Positions 7,407-15,194 of a DNA stretch of 64,000 nt are shown here, piece after piece. Location of the stretch: positions 1 through 64,000 of the forward strand of contig NZ_LT635453.1 of NCBI RefSeq assembly GCF_900120005.1, in the 5' to 3' direction. Below the pieces are notes generated by a model, which saw only the letters and a program-made list of their open reading frames with translations, had not been told where the DNA came from and did not search any database. A program made the translations under genes and the position numbers. The stretch's first letter is position 1, and each line of letters begins with the position of its first letter. The stretch comes from Holdemania sp. Marseille-P2844. Its GTDB lineage: Bacteria; Bacillota_I; Bacilli_A; Erysipelotrichales; Erysipelotrichaceae.

Positions 7407-8015
7407 ATGCGGCTGAAAGAAGATTTTCATCACACGATCGTGATCGAACGGTCGGAATTTATCTGTTATGTACGCAAATGTCTGGATGAAGTGCAGGCCA
7501 AGGCGTTTATTCAGGAAATCCGGAAGCTGCATCCGGAAGCGAATCATCATTGTTACGCGTATATCGCCGGGCAGCACAACGAACTGCAGCGTTCCAACGA
7601 CGCGGGAGAGCCCGGCGGGACTGCGGGCGTCCCGATGCTGGAATCCTTGAAGCTCAGCGGCCTGCAGGATTGCTGCGCCGTCACGGTGCGGTATTTCGGC
7701 GGAATCAAACTGGGCGCGGGCGGCTTGGTTCGGGCGTATTCCCGATCGGTCAGCGAAACGCTGAAGCTGGCGCCGAAGGTGGAAACGATCCAGATGGACC
7801 GCTACACGCTGACGTTTTCCTACGACCTGATCGGCAAGCTGGATTATTTATTAAAGGATCAGGCGGACATCGTGGCAAAAGAGTATGGCGAACAGGTGGT
7901 CTACGAGTTTTTAACGACAAATTCTTCCTTAATCGAAAAAATTCAGGAGCTGACCAGCGGACGTTACCCCTGCCGCTGGCTGGCGCGGGAGCTGGTGGAA
8001 AAGGATTGCGGCTGA
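7407..8015 (+). CDS. YigZ / IMPACT family protein
   Basis: 202 residues. The N-terminal UPF0029 (IMPACT) domain covers about residues 15-125 and contains the strongly conserved HHCYAYI, SNDAGEPGGTAG and VRYFGGIKLGAGGLVRAYS motifs. A smaller ferredoxin-like domain (DUF1949-like) makes up residues 135-195. Eukaryotic IMPACT regulates the translational kinase GCN2; the bacterial role is not established, although the fold resembles EF-G domain IV and a translation link is suspected. Start ATG 7407 with AAGAGGTGATCGC upstream. Monocistronic. Confidence 0.92.
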   Translation: MRLKEDFHHTIVIERSEFICYVRKCLDEVQAKAFIQEIRKLHPEANHHCYAYIAGQHNELQRSNDAGEPGGTAGVPMLESLKLSGLQDCCAVTVRYFGGIKLGAGGLVRAYSRSVSETLKLAPKVETIQMDRYTLTFSYDLIGKLDYLLKDQADIVAKEYGEQVVYEFLTTNSSLIEKIQELTSGRYPCRWLARELVEKDCG

Positions 8016-8040
8016 CGCTTCATTGGTTTCCCCAGACAAT

Positions 8041-8107
8041 CCGGCTAACGAAGTAATGCTGTGTATCCCGATTCATTGACAGCCGGCACTGCCGGCTAAC
8101 GAAGTAA
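8041..8107. repeat. Direct repeat pair with GC-rich palindrome
   Basis: CCGGCTAACGAAGTAA occurs exactly at 8041-8056 and again at 8092-8107. The second copy is preceded by the perfect hairpin AGCCGGC-ACT-GCCGGCT (8081-8097). No T run follows, so it is not a clear intrinsic terminator. It lies 25 bp past the yigZ-family stop. Confidence 0.6.
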
Positions 8108-8184
8108 CCGGGTTTCCTCAGAATCGTTCAGCTTGTTCAAAAGCAGACTTTTTTCTTGTGCTTCCCGCAGCGCAGGGGCGGTGT

Positions 8185-8219
8185 TATAATAAATTAGATT
8201 TTCAGACACTGTGTCTGAA
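8185..8219 (+). promoter_or_regulatory. -10 element with a perfect 19-bp palindromic operator ahead of the second MATE gene
   Basis: TATAAT at 8185-8190 is followed by the perfect palindrome TTCAGACACTGTGTCTGAA (8201-8219), which covers roughly +5 to +23 of the predicted transcript. The -35 region is weak. A repressor of the TetR or MarR type sitting here would block transcription. No regulator gene is adjacent. Confidence 0.7.
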
Positions 8220-8236
8220 CGATAGAGGAATAACGA

Positions 8237-9616
8237 ATGAATTTAAAGCTTCAGCCGTTTCTGCCCTCCGGCTTCGATCCCCAGGAAGGCAGACATTTAT
8301 TGAAAGAAACGATCGACCTGGCCTGGCCGGCGACGGTGGAATCGATCTTCGTCGGATTGGCGTCGCTGGTCGATACGATCATGGTCAGCACTCTGGGCAC
8401 AACCGCGATTGCGGCGATCGGCCTGACCAACCAGCCGAAATTTATTGCGATTGCGTTCATCGCTTCCCTGAACGTCGGCATCACGGCGATCATTTCCCGC
8501 CGGATCGGCGCCAACCGGCTGGACGACGCCAATACCTGTCTGCGGCAGTCGTTGTTGATGTCCGTGCTGATCTCGGCGCTGGTCTGCGGTTTATCGTTTC
8601 TGTTTGCCCGGCCTTACATCCAATTCGCGGGCGCGCAGGCGGACACGATTGATCTGGCGGTGCAGTATTTCCGGATTGTCATCGTCGGCCAGTTCTTCGG
8701 CAATATCGGGATGACGATCAACGCCGCCCAGCGCTGCGCCGGCAACAGTAAGATCTCGATGCGCACCAATCTGGCGGCCAATGGGATCAATGTGGTTTTC
8801 AATTATCTTTTGATCGGCGGACATTTTGGCTTTCCGCGCTTAGAGGTGGCGGGCGCGGCGATCGCGACGGCACTGGGCTGCTTCATCGCGTTTTTAATGA
8901 GCGTCCAGTCGTTGGTCAGTCCCAAAAGCAAGCTCCGGCTGACGTTGAAAAAAAGCTGGCTGCCAAGCCGGGAGGTGTTGGCGCCGGTCGGCGAGATTTC
9001 GTTCAGCGCGTTTGTGGAACAGCTGTGCATGCGGCTGGGTTTCTTCCTGTATGCCTTAATCGTCGCGGGCCTGGGTACCAAGATGTTTGCGACACATCAG
9101 ATCTGCATGAATATCTGCAACATCTGTTTCAGCTGCTACGACGGCTTTGCGGCCGCCGCGGCGGCCTTAGTCGGCCAGAATTTAGGCCGCAGGCGCAGCG
9201 ATCGGGCGGAGTGCGTCACTGTGATCTGCAACCGGCTGGCGATGACGATGGCGGTTCTCATGGTGGCCGGGCTGATCCTGTTTCGCGCGCCGTTGATTCA
9301 AATGTTTACCGCGGATCCGGAAATCATCCGGCTGGGATCGTGGATTATGATACTGTTCGCGCTCAGCGTCCCTTCTTTAAGCGCGATGACGGTGTATGGC
9401 GGCGCGCTGCGCGGAGCCGGGGACACACGCTTAATCGCGGTGTATGCCTTAGTTTCGACCACGATCATCCGCCCGGCCCTGTCCTGGCTCTTATGTTATC
9501 CGGTCGGATTGGGTGTGATCGGACCGTGGATCGGCTTGCTTGTTGACTTTGTGCTGCGGTTTGTGCTCTGCCGCCGGCGCTATCAAACCGGCCTGTGGAA
9601 GCAGCGGGTTTATTAA
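8237..9616 (+). CDS. MATE family efflux transporter
   Basis: 459 residues, twelve predicted transmembrane helices, two MatE domains (about 30-190 and 255-415). It has the family features E-T-I-D-L-A-W-P-A at the first helix, NQPKFIAIAFIASLNVGITAIISRR-like loop sequences and GAGDTR near residue 395. It is only distantly similar to the MATE protein at 5825, so this is not a recent duplication. Start ATG 8237 follows AGAGGAATAACGA. The palindrome at 8201-8219 suggests induction by relief of repression. The terminator at 9696-9750 closes a single-gene unit. Confidence 0.92.
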   Translation: MNLKLQPFLPSGFDPQEGRHLLKETIDLAWPATVESIFVGLASLVDTIMVSTLGTTAIAAIGLTNQPKFIAIAFIASLNVGITAIISRRIGANRLDDANTCLRQSLLMSVLISALVCGLSFLFARPYIQFAGAQADTIDLAVQYFRIVIVGQFFGNIGMTINAAQRCAGNSKISMRTNLAANGINVVFNYLLIGGHFGFPRLEVAGAAIATALGCFIAFLMSVQSLVSPKSKLRLTLKKSWLPSREVLAPVGEISFSAFVEQLCMRLGFFLYALIVAGLGTKMFATHQICMNICNICFSCYDGFAAAAAALVGQNLGRRRSDRAECVTVICNRLAMTMAVLMVAGLILFRAPLIQMFTADPEIIRLGSWIMILFALSVPSLSAMTVYGGALRGAGDTRLIAVYALVSTTIIRPALSWLLCYPVGLGVIGPWIGLLVDFVLRFVLCRRRYQTGLWKQRVY

Positions 9617-9695
9617 TATCGCTAAAACAGACTTGGAATTTCACGAAACTTAAAAGCCTTGGATTCTGCGCTCGAATTTTCATTCAAACCAAAAC

Positions 9696-9750
9696 AAAAA
9701 GCTGGTCATGCTCAGCCTGAATTCAGGCTGGATATGGCCAGCTTTTATAT
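9696..9750 (+). terminator. Strong bidirectional terminator between MATE and fucosidase genes
   Basis: AAAAGCTGG-TCAT pairs with ATG-GCCAGCTTTT (9697-9709 with 9733-9746), and an inner perfect stem CAGCCTGAATTCAGGCTG caps it. T runs flank both sides, so it serves the convergent genes at 8237 (plus) and 9868 (minus). Confidence 0.85.
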
Positions 9751-9867
9751 CATTGCTTCCACTATAAATTAATTCGGTCTCCTATCCCAGTTTAATTCTC
9801 AGATCTTGGAAAGCGTTATCTTATGTTTTGTTGAGTTAAGCTTGCTTAAAAGTTACGAAGCCCCGGC

Positions 9868-11109
9868 TTATTCAAACTCCACTTTGGCGACACGCACAAT
9901 CCAGTGGCTGCCATATGGGAAGCCGACAGCGCGGTAGCTGCAGACGTCATCCTTCTGGCTGAACAATAATTCCTCGCCGTTGTCGATCCAGCGGATCGAT
10001 TTGACCTTGCGGTGCAGTTTGGACAGCGAATGATCCTCATCGGTGCTTTCATACGCCGCGACGACGTCCTTCGGCCCCAATAGCGGAAGATCGTGGACAT
10101 ACACATACGCCGCCCCGTCTTTTTCCAGCACGAAGTCTTTTTCATGGCTGCAGCGGATATCGCACACCTTGCCATCGTACAGCGAATCCTTCGCCATCGC
10201 CGTCCACTGGCCGATGACTTCCAATAACGCTTCCGTCATCTTCGTAACGCCGCCCTGGCCGGTCAGCCCGATGTTCAGCAGATAGTTGGCCCCGACCTTG
10301 CGGGCATGACACAGCCGTTCGATCATCTGACGCGGACTCTTGTAATCCAGATCATGCGCCGCGATGCCCCAATGCCGGTTCATCGTCTGGCACATTTCCG
10401 CCGTGATGTATTTGGCCTTGCCTTCGCGATCCATCGGCGTCGCCTGACCCTGTTCAAACGTAACGGAATCCAGCTCAGGATGACCGGCTTCGCCCTGACG
10501 GGACAGACCGGTGTTGTTGATGATCATCGCATCCGGCTGCAGCCGCCGGATCATGCCGTAGAACTCATCCAGCTTCCAGTCCGCATCGCGCTTGGACCAG
10601 TTGCCGTCGAACCACAGCCCGCCGATTTTCCCATAGTGTGTGCACAGAATCTCCACCGACTTGGACAGATATTCCAGATAAGCGTCGAAATCGGCGTCAA
10701 AATCCGGATGAACCCAGTCTAAGGTCGTGTGATACAGGATCGGCAGGATATCTTCCTCGCGGCAGGCCTCGACAAATTCTTTGACCAGATCCCGTCCGCA
10801 CGGTGTATGCATGACGTCGTAATCGGTCAAACCGCGGGTATCGTACAATGAAAAACCGTCGTGGTGCCGCGTCGTCAGCGTGATGTATTTCATGCCCGCC
10901 TGTTTGGCCAGCGCCACAATCTTCTTTGCATCGAAGTCCTCCGCCGTAAAGTTGTTGAACAGCTCGGTGTACTTTTCCTGGGAAATATGATGCAGGTTCA
11001 TCGTCCATTCCCCTTGCGCTAACTGGGAATACAGTCCCCAGTGGATAAACATGCCGAAGCCGCGCTTTTCAAAGTCGGCAATGTATTTTGCCGGTACAGG
11101 AATACTCAT
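9868..11109 (-). CDS. Alpha-L-fucosidase, glycoside hydrolase family 29
   Basis: 413 residues. The TIM-barrel domain opens with the GH29 motif KRGFGMFIHWGLYS, then TTRHHDGFSLYD, and carries GGLWFDGNW near residue 170, whose Asp is the catalytic nucleophile in the family. A short beta-domain ends the protein. GH29 enzymes release terminal L-fucose from glycans such as mucin or milk oligosaccharides, so gut life would fit. There is no signal peptide, so it acts in the cytoplasm on imported oligosaccharides. The start is the ATG at 11109; upstream in-frame codons to 11298 have no ribosome binding site and poor composition. No fucose catabolic genes are nearby. Confidence 0.92.
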   Translation of the reverse strand: MSIPVPAKYIADFEKRGFGMFIHWGLYSQLAQGEWTMNLHHISQEKYTELFNNFTAEDFDAKKIVALAKQAGMKYITLTTRHHDGFSLYDTRGLTDYDVMHTPCGRDLVKEFVEACREEDILPILYHTTLDWVHPDFDADFDAYLEYLSKSVEILCTHYGKIGGLWFDGNWSKRDADWKLDEFYGMIRRLQPDAMIINNTGLSRQGEAGHPELDSVTFEQGQATPMDREGKAKYITAEMCQTMNRHWGIAAHDLDYKSPRQMIERLCHARKVGANYLLNIGLTGQGGVTKMTEALLEVIGQWTAMAKDSLYDGKVCDIRCSHEKDFVLEKDGAAYVYVHDLPLLGPKDVVAAYESTDEDHSLSKLHRKVKSIRWIDNGEELLFSQKDDVCSYRAVGFPYGSHWIVRVAKVEFE

Positions 11110-11308
11110 AATAACAGCCCTCTTTCTTTCTCTCTGCTTATATTGTATCAAAATTTCAGAGGCAAAACGACTGGAATTTCGCGATCTGTCCAAAGCGGGC
11201 GCCGTTGCGTGGCAGCTCTCAGCGCTTCTCAAAGTCCGCAGCCGGTTTTCTGACATAACAGGTAAAAGAAAAGAACGGCGTGTGTCCGTTCCTTTCAAAA
11301 GAAATGGA

Positions 11309-11872
11309 TTAAATAAAGCTCAGCAGCGCGCTAATCACGCCCACGCCGACCATGACTTTGATCGGGCTTGGTTCCCATTTGCGCAGAATGAAGAACGCCG
11401 CCGCAAAGAAGATCAGATTCTGCGGGTCAAGAAATTCCAGACCGAAGCCCGCCGCGCCTTCTTTGAAGAACGCCAGCTTGCAGATCGACAGCCCCGCCGA
11501 AGCGATCAGAGCGATGACGACCGGGCGCAGACCGGACAGAATGCCTTTCATCAACGACAGGTTTTTATATTTGGTATAAACGTAAGCCAGGGATAAGACG
11601 ATGATGCAGGAAGGGGCCACGCAGCCGATCGTCGCGATGATCGCGCCCGGCAGACCCGCGATATGCGTGCCGACAAACGTCGCAGAGTTGATCGCGATCG
11701 GTCCCGGCGTCATTTCCGCAATCGTGATGATATCCGCAAACTGTGTCATCGTCAGCCACTGATGAATTTCAACGACCTGACTCTGGATCAGCGGCATCGC
11801 CGCGTAGCCGCCGCCGATGCTGAACAGGCCGATCTGGAAAAAGCTCAGAAACAGCTGGATAAAGATATTCAT
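11309..11872 (-). CDS. Chromate transporter ChrA-type subunit (second half)
   Basis: 187 residues, about five transmembrane helices, a single CHR domain with SIGGGYAAMPLIQ near the N terminus and AEMTPGPIAINSATFVG near residue 52. Short-chain CHR proteins work as heteropairs equivalent to one full-length ChrA. The start ATG overlaps the stop of the partner at 11869 (ATGA), implying translational coupling. Family members export chromate; in gut Bacillota the real anion is uncertain. The divergent LysR gene at 12590 probably regulates the pair. Confidence 0.88.
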   Translation of the reverse strand: MNIFIQLFLSFFQIGLFSIGGGYAAMPLIQSQVVEIHQWLTMTQFADIITIAEMTPGPIAINSATFVGTHIAGLPGAIIATIGCVAPSCIIVLSLAYVYTKYKNLSLMKGILSGLRPVVIALIASAGLSICKLAFFKEGAAGFGLEFLDPQNLIFFAAAFFILRKWEPSPIKVMVGVGVISALLSFI

Positions 11873-12474
11873 TTCTGTTCCTCCCCTTCTTTCGCTTTCT
11901 TCTCCCGCGTCATGTAATCCACTGTGCCGATCGCACCGCAGACGACGATGATGATCAGGATGTTAACCTTAAAGTAAACGCTGGCGATGAACGCCGCGAC
12001 CAACAGGAAATACTTGACGACGTTCTTTTCTTTCACTAATCCCTTTAACATGTTCCAGACGACGTCCAGAATGACCGCCGCCACCGCCGCCTGCATGCCA
12101 CGCATCACGGCGCTGACAATCGGCGAACTGCGGAACGCCGCATAGAAATAAGAAATAATCGTTAAGATAATTAACGGCGGCAGCACCGTCGCCACGATGT
12201 TGACCAGCGCGCCCGGCACCCCTAACAGCCGGTAGCCGATGATGATCGAACCGTTGACCGCGATTGCGCCCGGGGAACTCTGGGCAATCGCCACCATGTC
12301 CAGCATTTCTTCCTCGTCGATCCAATGCAGCTCATCGACAAACTTCTTTTTCATCAACGGGACAATGACGAACCCGCCGCCGAACGTAAACATGCTTAAC
12401 GTAAATGTCGAAGCGAACATTTTTGCATACATTTGTAATTTTGAAGGCTTTTTCTTCTCTTCCATTTGTGTCAT
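11869..12474 (-). CDS. Chromate transporter ChrA-type subunit (first half)
   Basis: 201 residues with one CHR domain: TFGGGFVIVPLMKKKFV near residue 33 and AIAQSSPGAIAVNGSIIIGYR near residue 65. A Lys/Glu-rich cytoplasmic N terminus and a charged C-terminal tail (REKKAKEGEE) frame about five helices. The start is the ATG at 12474 behind GGAGGAAGAAGAG; the open frame reaching 12546 crosses the promoter and is not used. It forms a coupled two-gene operon with the partner at 11309 and is divergent from a LysR regulator. Confidence 0.88.
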   Translation of the reverse strand: MTQMEEKKKPSKLQMYAKMFASTFTLSMFTFGGGFVIVPLMKKKFVDELHWIDEEEMLDMVAIAQSSPGAIAVNGSIIIGYRLLGVPGALVNIVATVLPPLIILTIISYFYAAFRSSPIVSAVMRGMQAAVAAVILDVVWNMLKGLVKEKNVVKYFLLVAAFIASVYFKVNILIIIVVCGAIGTVDYMTREKKAKEGEEQK

Positions 12475-12493
12475 CTCTTCTTCCTCCCGCTCT

Positions 12494-12561
12494 ATTATAA
12501 GACTTGTGTTCTCATAAAGACAATAATATAATTTTATAAATAACATATCATTTTTGATATG
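12494..12561. promoter_or_regulatory. Overlapping divergent promoters and LysR-type palindromic box
   Basis: Plus strand (lysR): TTGTGT (12504-12509), 17 bp, TATAAT (12527-12532). Minus strand (chromate pair): TTGTCT (12518-12523), 18 bp, TATAAT (12494-12499). The two promoters interlock, so polymerase can occupy only one at a time. The perfect palindrome CATATCA-TTTT-TGATATG (12544-12561) lies just downstream of the lysR -10 and upstream of the chromate -35. It fits a LysR recognition site giving autorepression and activation of the transporter. Confidence 0.7.
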
Positions 12562-12589
12562 AATTCGATTTCAGGAAGGAGCGTTGATT

Positions 12590-13480
12590 ATGACCCTGCG
12601 TCATCTGCGGATTTTTGTTGAAGTCTGCCGCACGGGAAGCATCACCAAGGCCGCGGAAAGCTTGCATTTGAGCCAGCCGGCAGTCTCGCTGGCGATCCGA
12701 CAGCTGGAGGAATACTATGGAATTCTCTTATTCGACCGGATCTCCAAAAAGTTGTATCTGACGGAATCGGGCAATAAGATGCTGAGCTATGCGAGCCACA
12801 TCATCGAATCGTTCGACGATATGGAGACGCAGCTGAAAAACTGGGACAGCGCGGGAACGCTGCGGATTGGTTCCAGTATCTCAACCGGGACACAGATGCT
12901 GCCGCAGTTAGTCCGGCGCTTCAACCTGCGGTTTCCCCAGATCCGCACGCAGGTTCTGATCGACAATTCACGGATCATTGAAGACAAAGTGCTGACGAAC
13001 CAGCTTGACCTGGCGTTAGTGGAAAGCTTGTCGTATTCGCCGGATATCGTCTGCGTACCGTTTTACACCGACCGGCTGATCGTCATTACGGCCCCAATGC
13101 ATCCGCTGACTCAAAGTCCCAAATGCACAGTCAAAGCGCTTGCCGATTACCCGGTATTATTAAGAGAACCGGGCAGCGGTACCCGCGAGGTCGTCGACGC
13201 CCTGCTGGTCACGGCCGAGGTTCAGATCACGCCGCTGTGGGAAAGCACGAGCACCCGCTCGATCATCAACGCCGTCAAGGAGAACATCGGGATCTCGATT
13301 TTGCCGTATGAGCTGGTCAAAAACGAAATTCAAAGCGGTGCGATCGCCGGGCTGCCGCTGGCCTCCCCGCTGCCCAACCGCACCTGCAGCATCATTCACC
13401 ACCGCAACAAATACCTGACGCCCTCCGCTCAAGCATTTATTGAGGTCTGTCAGGAATACTCCAACCTTTCCCCGCAATAA
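12590..13480 (+). CDS. LysR-family transcriptional regulator
   Basis: 296 residues. The N-terminal winged helix-turn-helix is classical (LRHLRIFVEVCRTGSITKAA, then LHLSQPAVSLAIRQLE, residues 2-60), followed by a periplasmic-binding-protein-like effector domain (about 88-290). The start is the ATG at 12590, eight bases after AGGAAGGAG; a TTG at 12584 is only two bases from that site and is unlikely. It is divergent from the chromate transporter pair and shares a promoter region containing an 18-bp palindrome, so it most likely controls that pair. The effector is unknown. Confidence 0.9.
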   Translation: MTLRHLRIFVEVCRTGSITKAAESLHLSQPAVSLAIRQLEEYYGILLFDRISKKLYLTESGNKMLSYASHIIESFDDMETQLKNWDSAGTLRIGSSISTGTQMLPQLVRRFNLRFPQIRTQVLIDNSRIIEDKVLTNQLDLALVESLSYSPDIVCVPFYTDRLIVITAPMHPLTQSPKCTVKALADYPVLLREPGSGTREVVDALLVTAEVQITPLWESTSTRSIINAVKENIGISILPYELVKNEIQSGAIAGLPLASPLPNRTCSIIHHRNKYLTPSAQAFIEVCQEYSNLSPQ

Positions 13481-13601
13481 TTCCAGCCGATCCTGACGCA
13501 GGATTGCACGATGCCGCGGGGTCTCGCTATTTTTAATCCAGGGTTGATCACTGCGCAGACATTCGCAAACAGATCTGCCCGCAGCAAAAAGTGTAAATAT
13601 A

Positions 13602-13657
13602 AAAAAGAATTCCGCTCCGTCCGGGTTTCACTCCGGCAAAGATAGGAATTCTTTTTG
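13602..13657. terminator. Bidirectional terminator between lysR and telA
   Basis: AAAAAGAATTCC (13602-13613) pairs perfectly with GGAATTCTTTTTG (13645-13657); an inner CCGG/CCGG pairing sits in the loop. T runs occur in both orientations, so the convergent lysR and telA transcripts both end here. Confidence 0.85.
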
Positions 13658-13755
13658 TTTTAATCCTTGATCTCTGCGCACAAAAACGCCTGCGAAACAA
13701 ACGGGAACTCCATCCGGACTTCCGTTTTGTTTTGACGTATCTGAAAACCGCCGGC

Positions 13756-14886
13756 TCAGCGGTTGATTTCCAGCAGCTTCTGATTGAGCTCTTTTTCGAT
13801 CTTGCGCAGCTCGGCTTCGGCTTCGATCCGCTTCTGGCGGCCTTCCTTCTGAATCTGAGCGACTTCGTCCAGCGTCGAGATCAGCGCTTCGTTGGTATGC
13901 TGCAGCGTTTCGATATCGACGATGCCGCGCTCGGATTCCTTCGCGGTTTCGATCGTTGCCATTTTCAGCGTGTCGGCGTTCTTCTTCAGCAGCTGGTTGG
14001 TCATCTCGTTGACCTCGCGCTGAGCTTCCATCGCCTGCTTGGAGTGGTTCAGGCCCAGCGCCAGCACCATCTGACTTTTCCACAGCGGAATCGTGTTGAC
14101 CAGCGTCGACTGGATTTTTTCCGTCATCAGCGTATCATTATTCTGAACCAGACGGATCTGCGGCGCCATCTGCAGAGCGACCGTGCGCGTCAGTTCCAGA
14201 TCGTGAATCTTCTTTTCAAACCGATCGCAGGCGTTGGCCAGATCGTTCGCCTTCTGCGCGTCTTCCGGCAAACCGCTCTTCTGCGCGGCGGCGATCAGCT
14301 GCGGCAGATCCTTGCTTCGAACTTCCTGCAGCTTTTTCTTGCCCGCTAAAATATACATCGTCAGTTCCTTGAAATGAACCATGTTTTTCTCATACAGCTG
14401 ATCCAGAAGAGCGATATCGCGCATCAGCGTGATCTGATGATCCTCCAGCGCCTTGGAAATCTTATTGACGTTTACCTCGGCCTTGTCATACCGGGCTTTC
14501 ATCTTTTCCATCTTGTTCGTCGTTTTCTTGAACATGCCGAACAAGCCTTTTTCTTCTTCTTCATCGGCAGAGAAACCTTTCAGCTCGCCGACCAGATCCG
14601 CCATCATCTCGCCAACTTCGCCTAAATCCTTCGTTCTGACGTTCTGCAGAGCGGAATCGGAGAAATCCGCGATTTTTTTCTGGGCTTCCGCGCCATACTG
14701 CAGCACGGTTGTGGACGAGGTAACGTCGATCTGTTTGGAAAAGTCGTCGACCATTTTCTGTTCTTCCGGACTTAATTTCACTTCCTGCTGCTGATCGGCA
14801 GTCTCCATCTGTACAGCCGGCTCCGCAACGGTTTCTTCTTCTGTGATCTGGGGATTCAGCGTCAGCGTAATTTTCTCTTCAGCCAT
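13756..14886 (-). CDS. TelA/YaaN-family protein (toxic anion resistance family)
   Basis: 376 residues, soluble, almost entirely helical with long coiled-coil stretches. The whole length matches the TelA/KlaA family (PF05816): an acidic N-terminal tail, the LGEVGEMMADLVGELKGF segment near residue 85, DIALLDQLYEKNMVHFKELTMYI near residue 157, and the conserved QMAPQIRLVQNNDTLMTEKIQSTLVNTIPLWKSQ-type block near residue 235. Some members were found in tellurite resistance loci, but the true function is unclear and is linked to envelope stress. It has its own promoter (14930-14958) but is the last gene of a conserved cluster with xpaC- and AAA-type genes. Confidence 0.9.
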   Translation of the reverse strand: MAEEKITLTLNPQITEEETVAEPAVQMETADQQQEVKLSPEEQKMVDDFSKQIDVTSSTTVLQYGAEAQKKIADFSDSALQNVRTKDLGEVGEMMADLVGELKGFSADEEEEKGLFGMFKKTTNKMEKMKARYDKAEVNVNKISKALEDHQITLMRDIALLDQLYEKNMVHFKELTMYILAGKKKLQEVRSKDLPQLIAAAQKSGLPEDAQKANDLANACDRFEKKIHDLELTRTVALQMAPQIRLVQNNDTLMTEKIQSTLVNTIPLWKSQMVLALGLNHSKQAMEAQREVNEMTNQLLKKNADTLKMATIETAKESERGIVDIETLQHTNEALISTLDEVAQIQKEGRQKRIEAEAELRKIEKELNQKLLEINR

Positions 14887-14929
14887 GGATAATTCCTCTT
14901 TTCTATCAATTTATTTATCTACCTCTTTA

Positions 14930-14958
14930 ATCTTAGACGGTCGCTTTCCGCTTGTCAA
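14930..14958 (-). promoter_or_regulatory. Separate promoter of telA
   Basis: Minus strand: TTGACA (14953-14958), 17-bp spacer, TAAGAT (14930-14935), 44 bp ahead of the telA start. It follows a terminator at 15111-15135, so telA can be expressed apart from the upstream genes. The remainder of the 308-bp gap (14887-15194) holds these two elements and no gene. Confidence 0.75.
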
Positions 14959-15110
14959 GAAACTCAGAGATGTCGGCCGCAATCAATTTTGTTCATTTGC
15001 GAAACTTTCCAGTTTCTCAAGGAAACAGCGACAGACGATCAAACCCTTTCCCCTCCCTTCCGCGCTTGCCACGATTTCTGATTTTAAACCTTGGCCCGCT
15101 GCGTTCAACG

Positions 15111-15135
15111 AAAAAGCTGCCGCAGAGGACAGCTT
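15111..15135 (-). terminator. Intrinsic terminator (possibly leaky) after the AAA ATPase gene
   Basis: AAGCTG (15114-15119) pairs with CAGCTT (15130-15135), and on the minus strand is followed by TTTTTCG. The short stem suggests partial read-through into telA. Confidence 0.55.
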
Positions 15136-15194
15136 GTTTTAGTCTTGGAGACTTCGCTGATTTATCTTTCTCACCGCTATTCATAGATCCGCAT

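Noticed and set aside
5825-9616. Recent duplication of MATE genes
   Set aside because: The two proteins share only family-level similarity and have unrelated promoters and operators.
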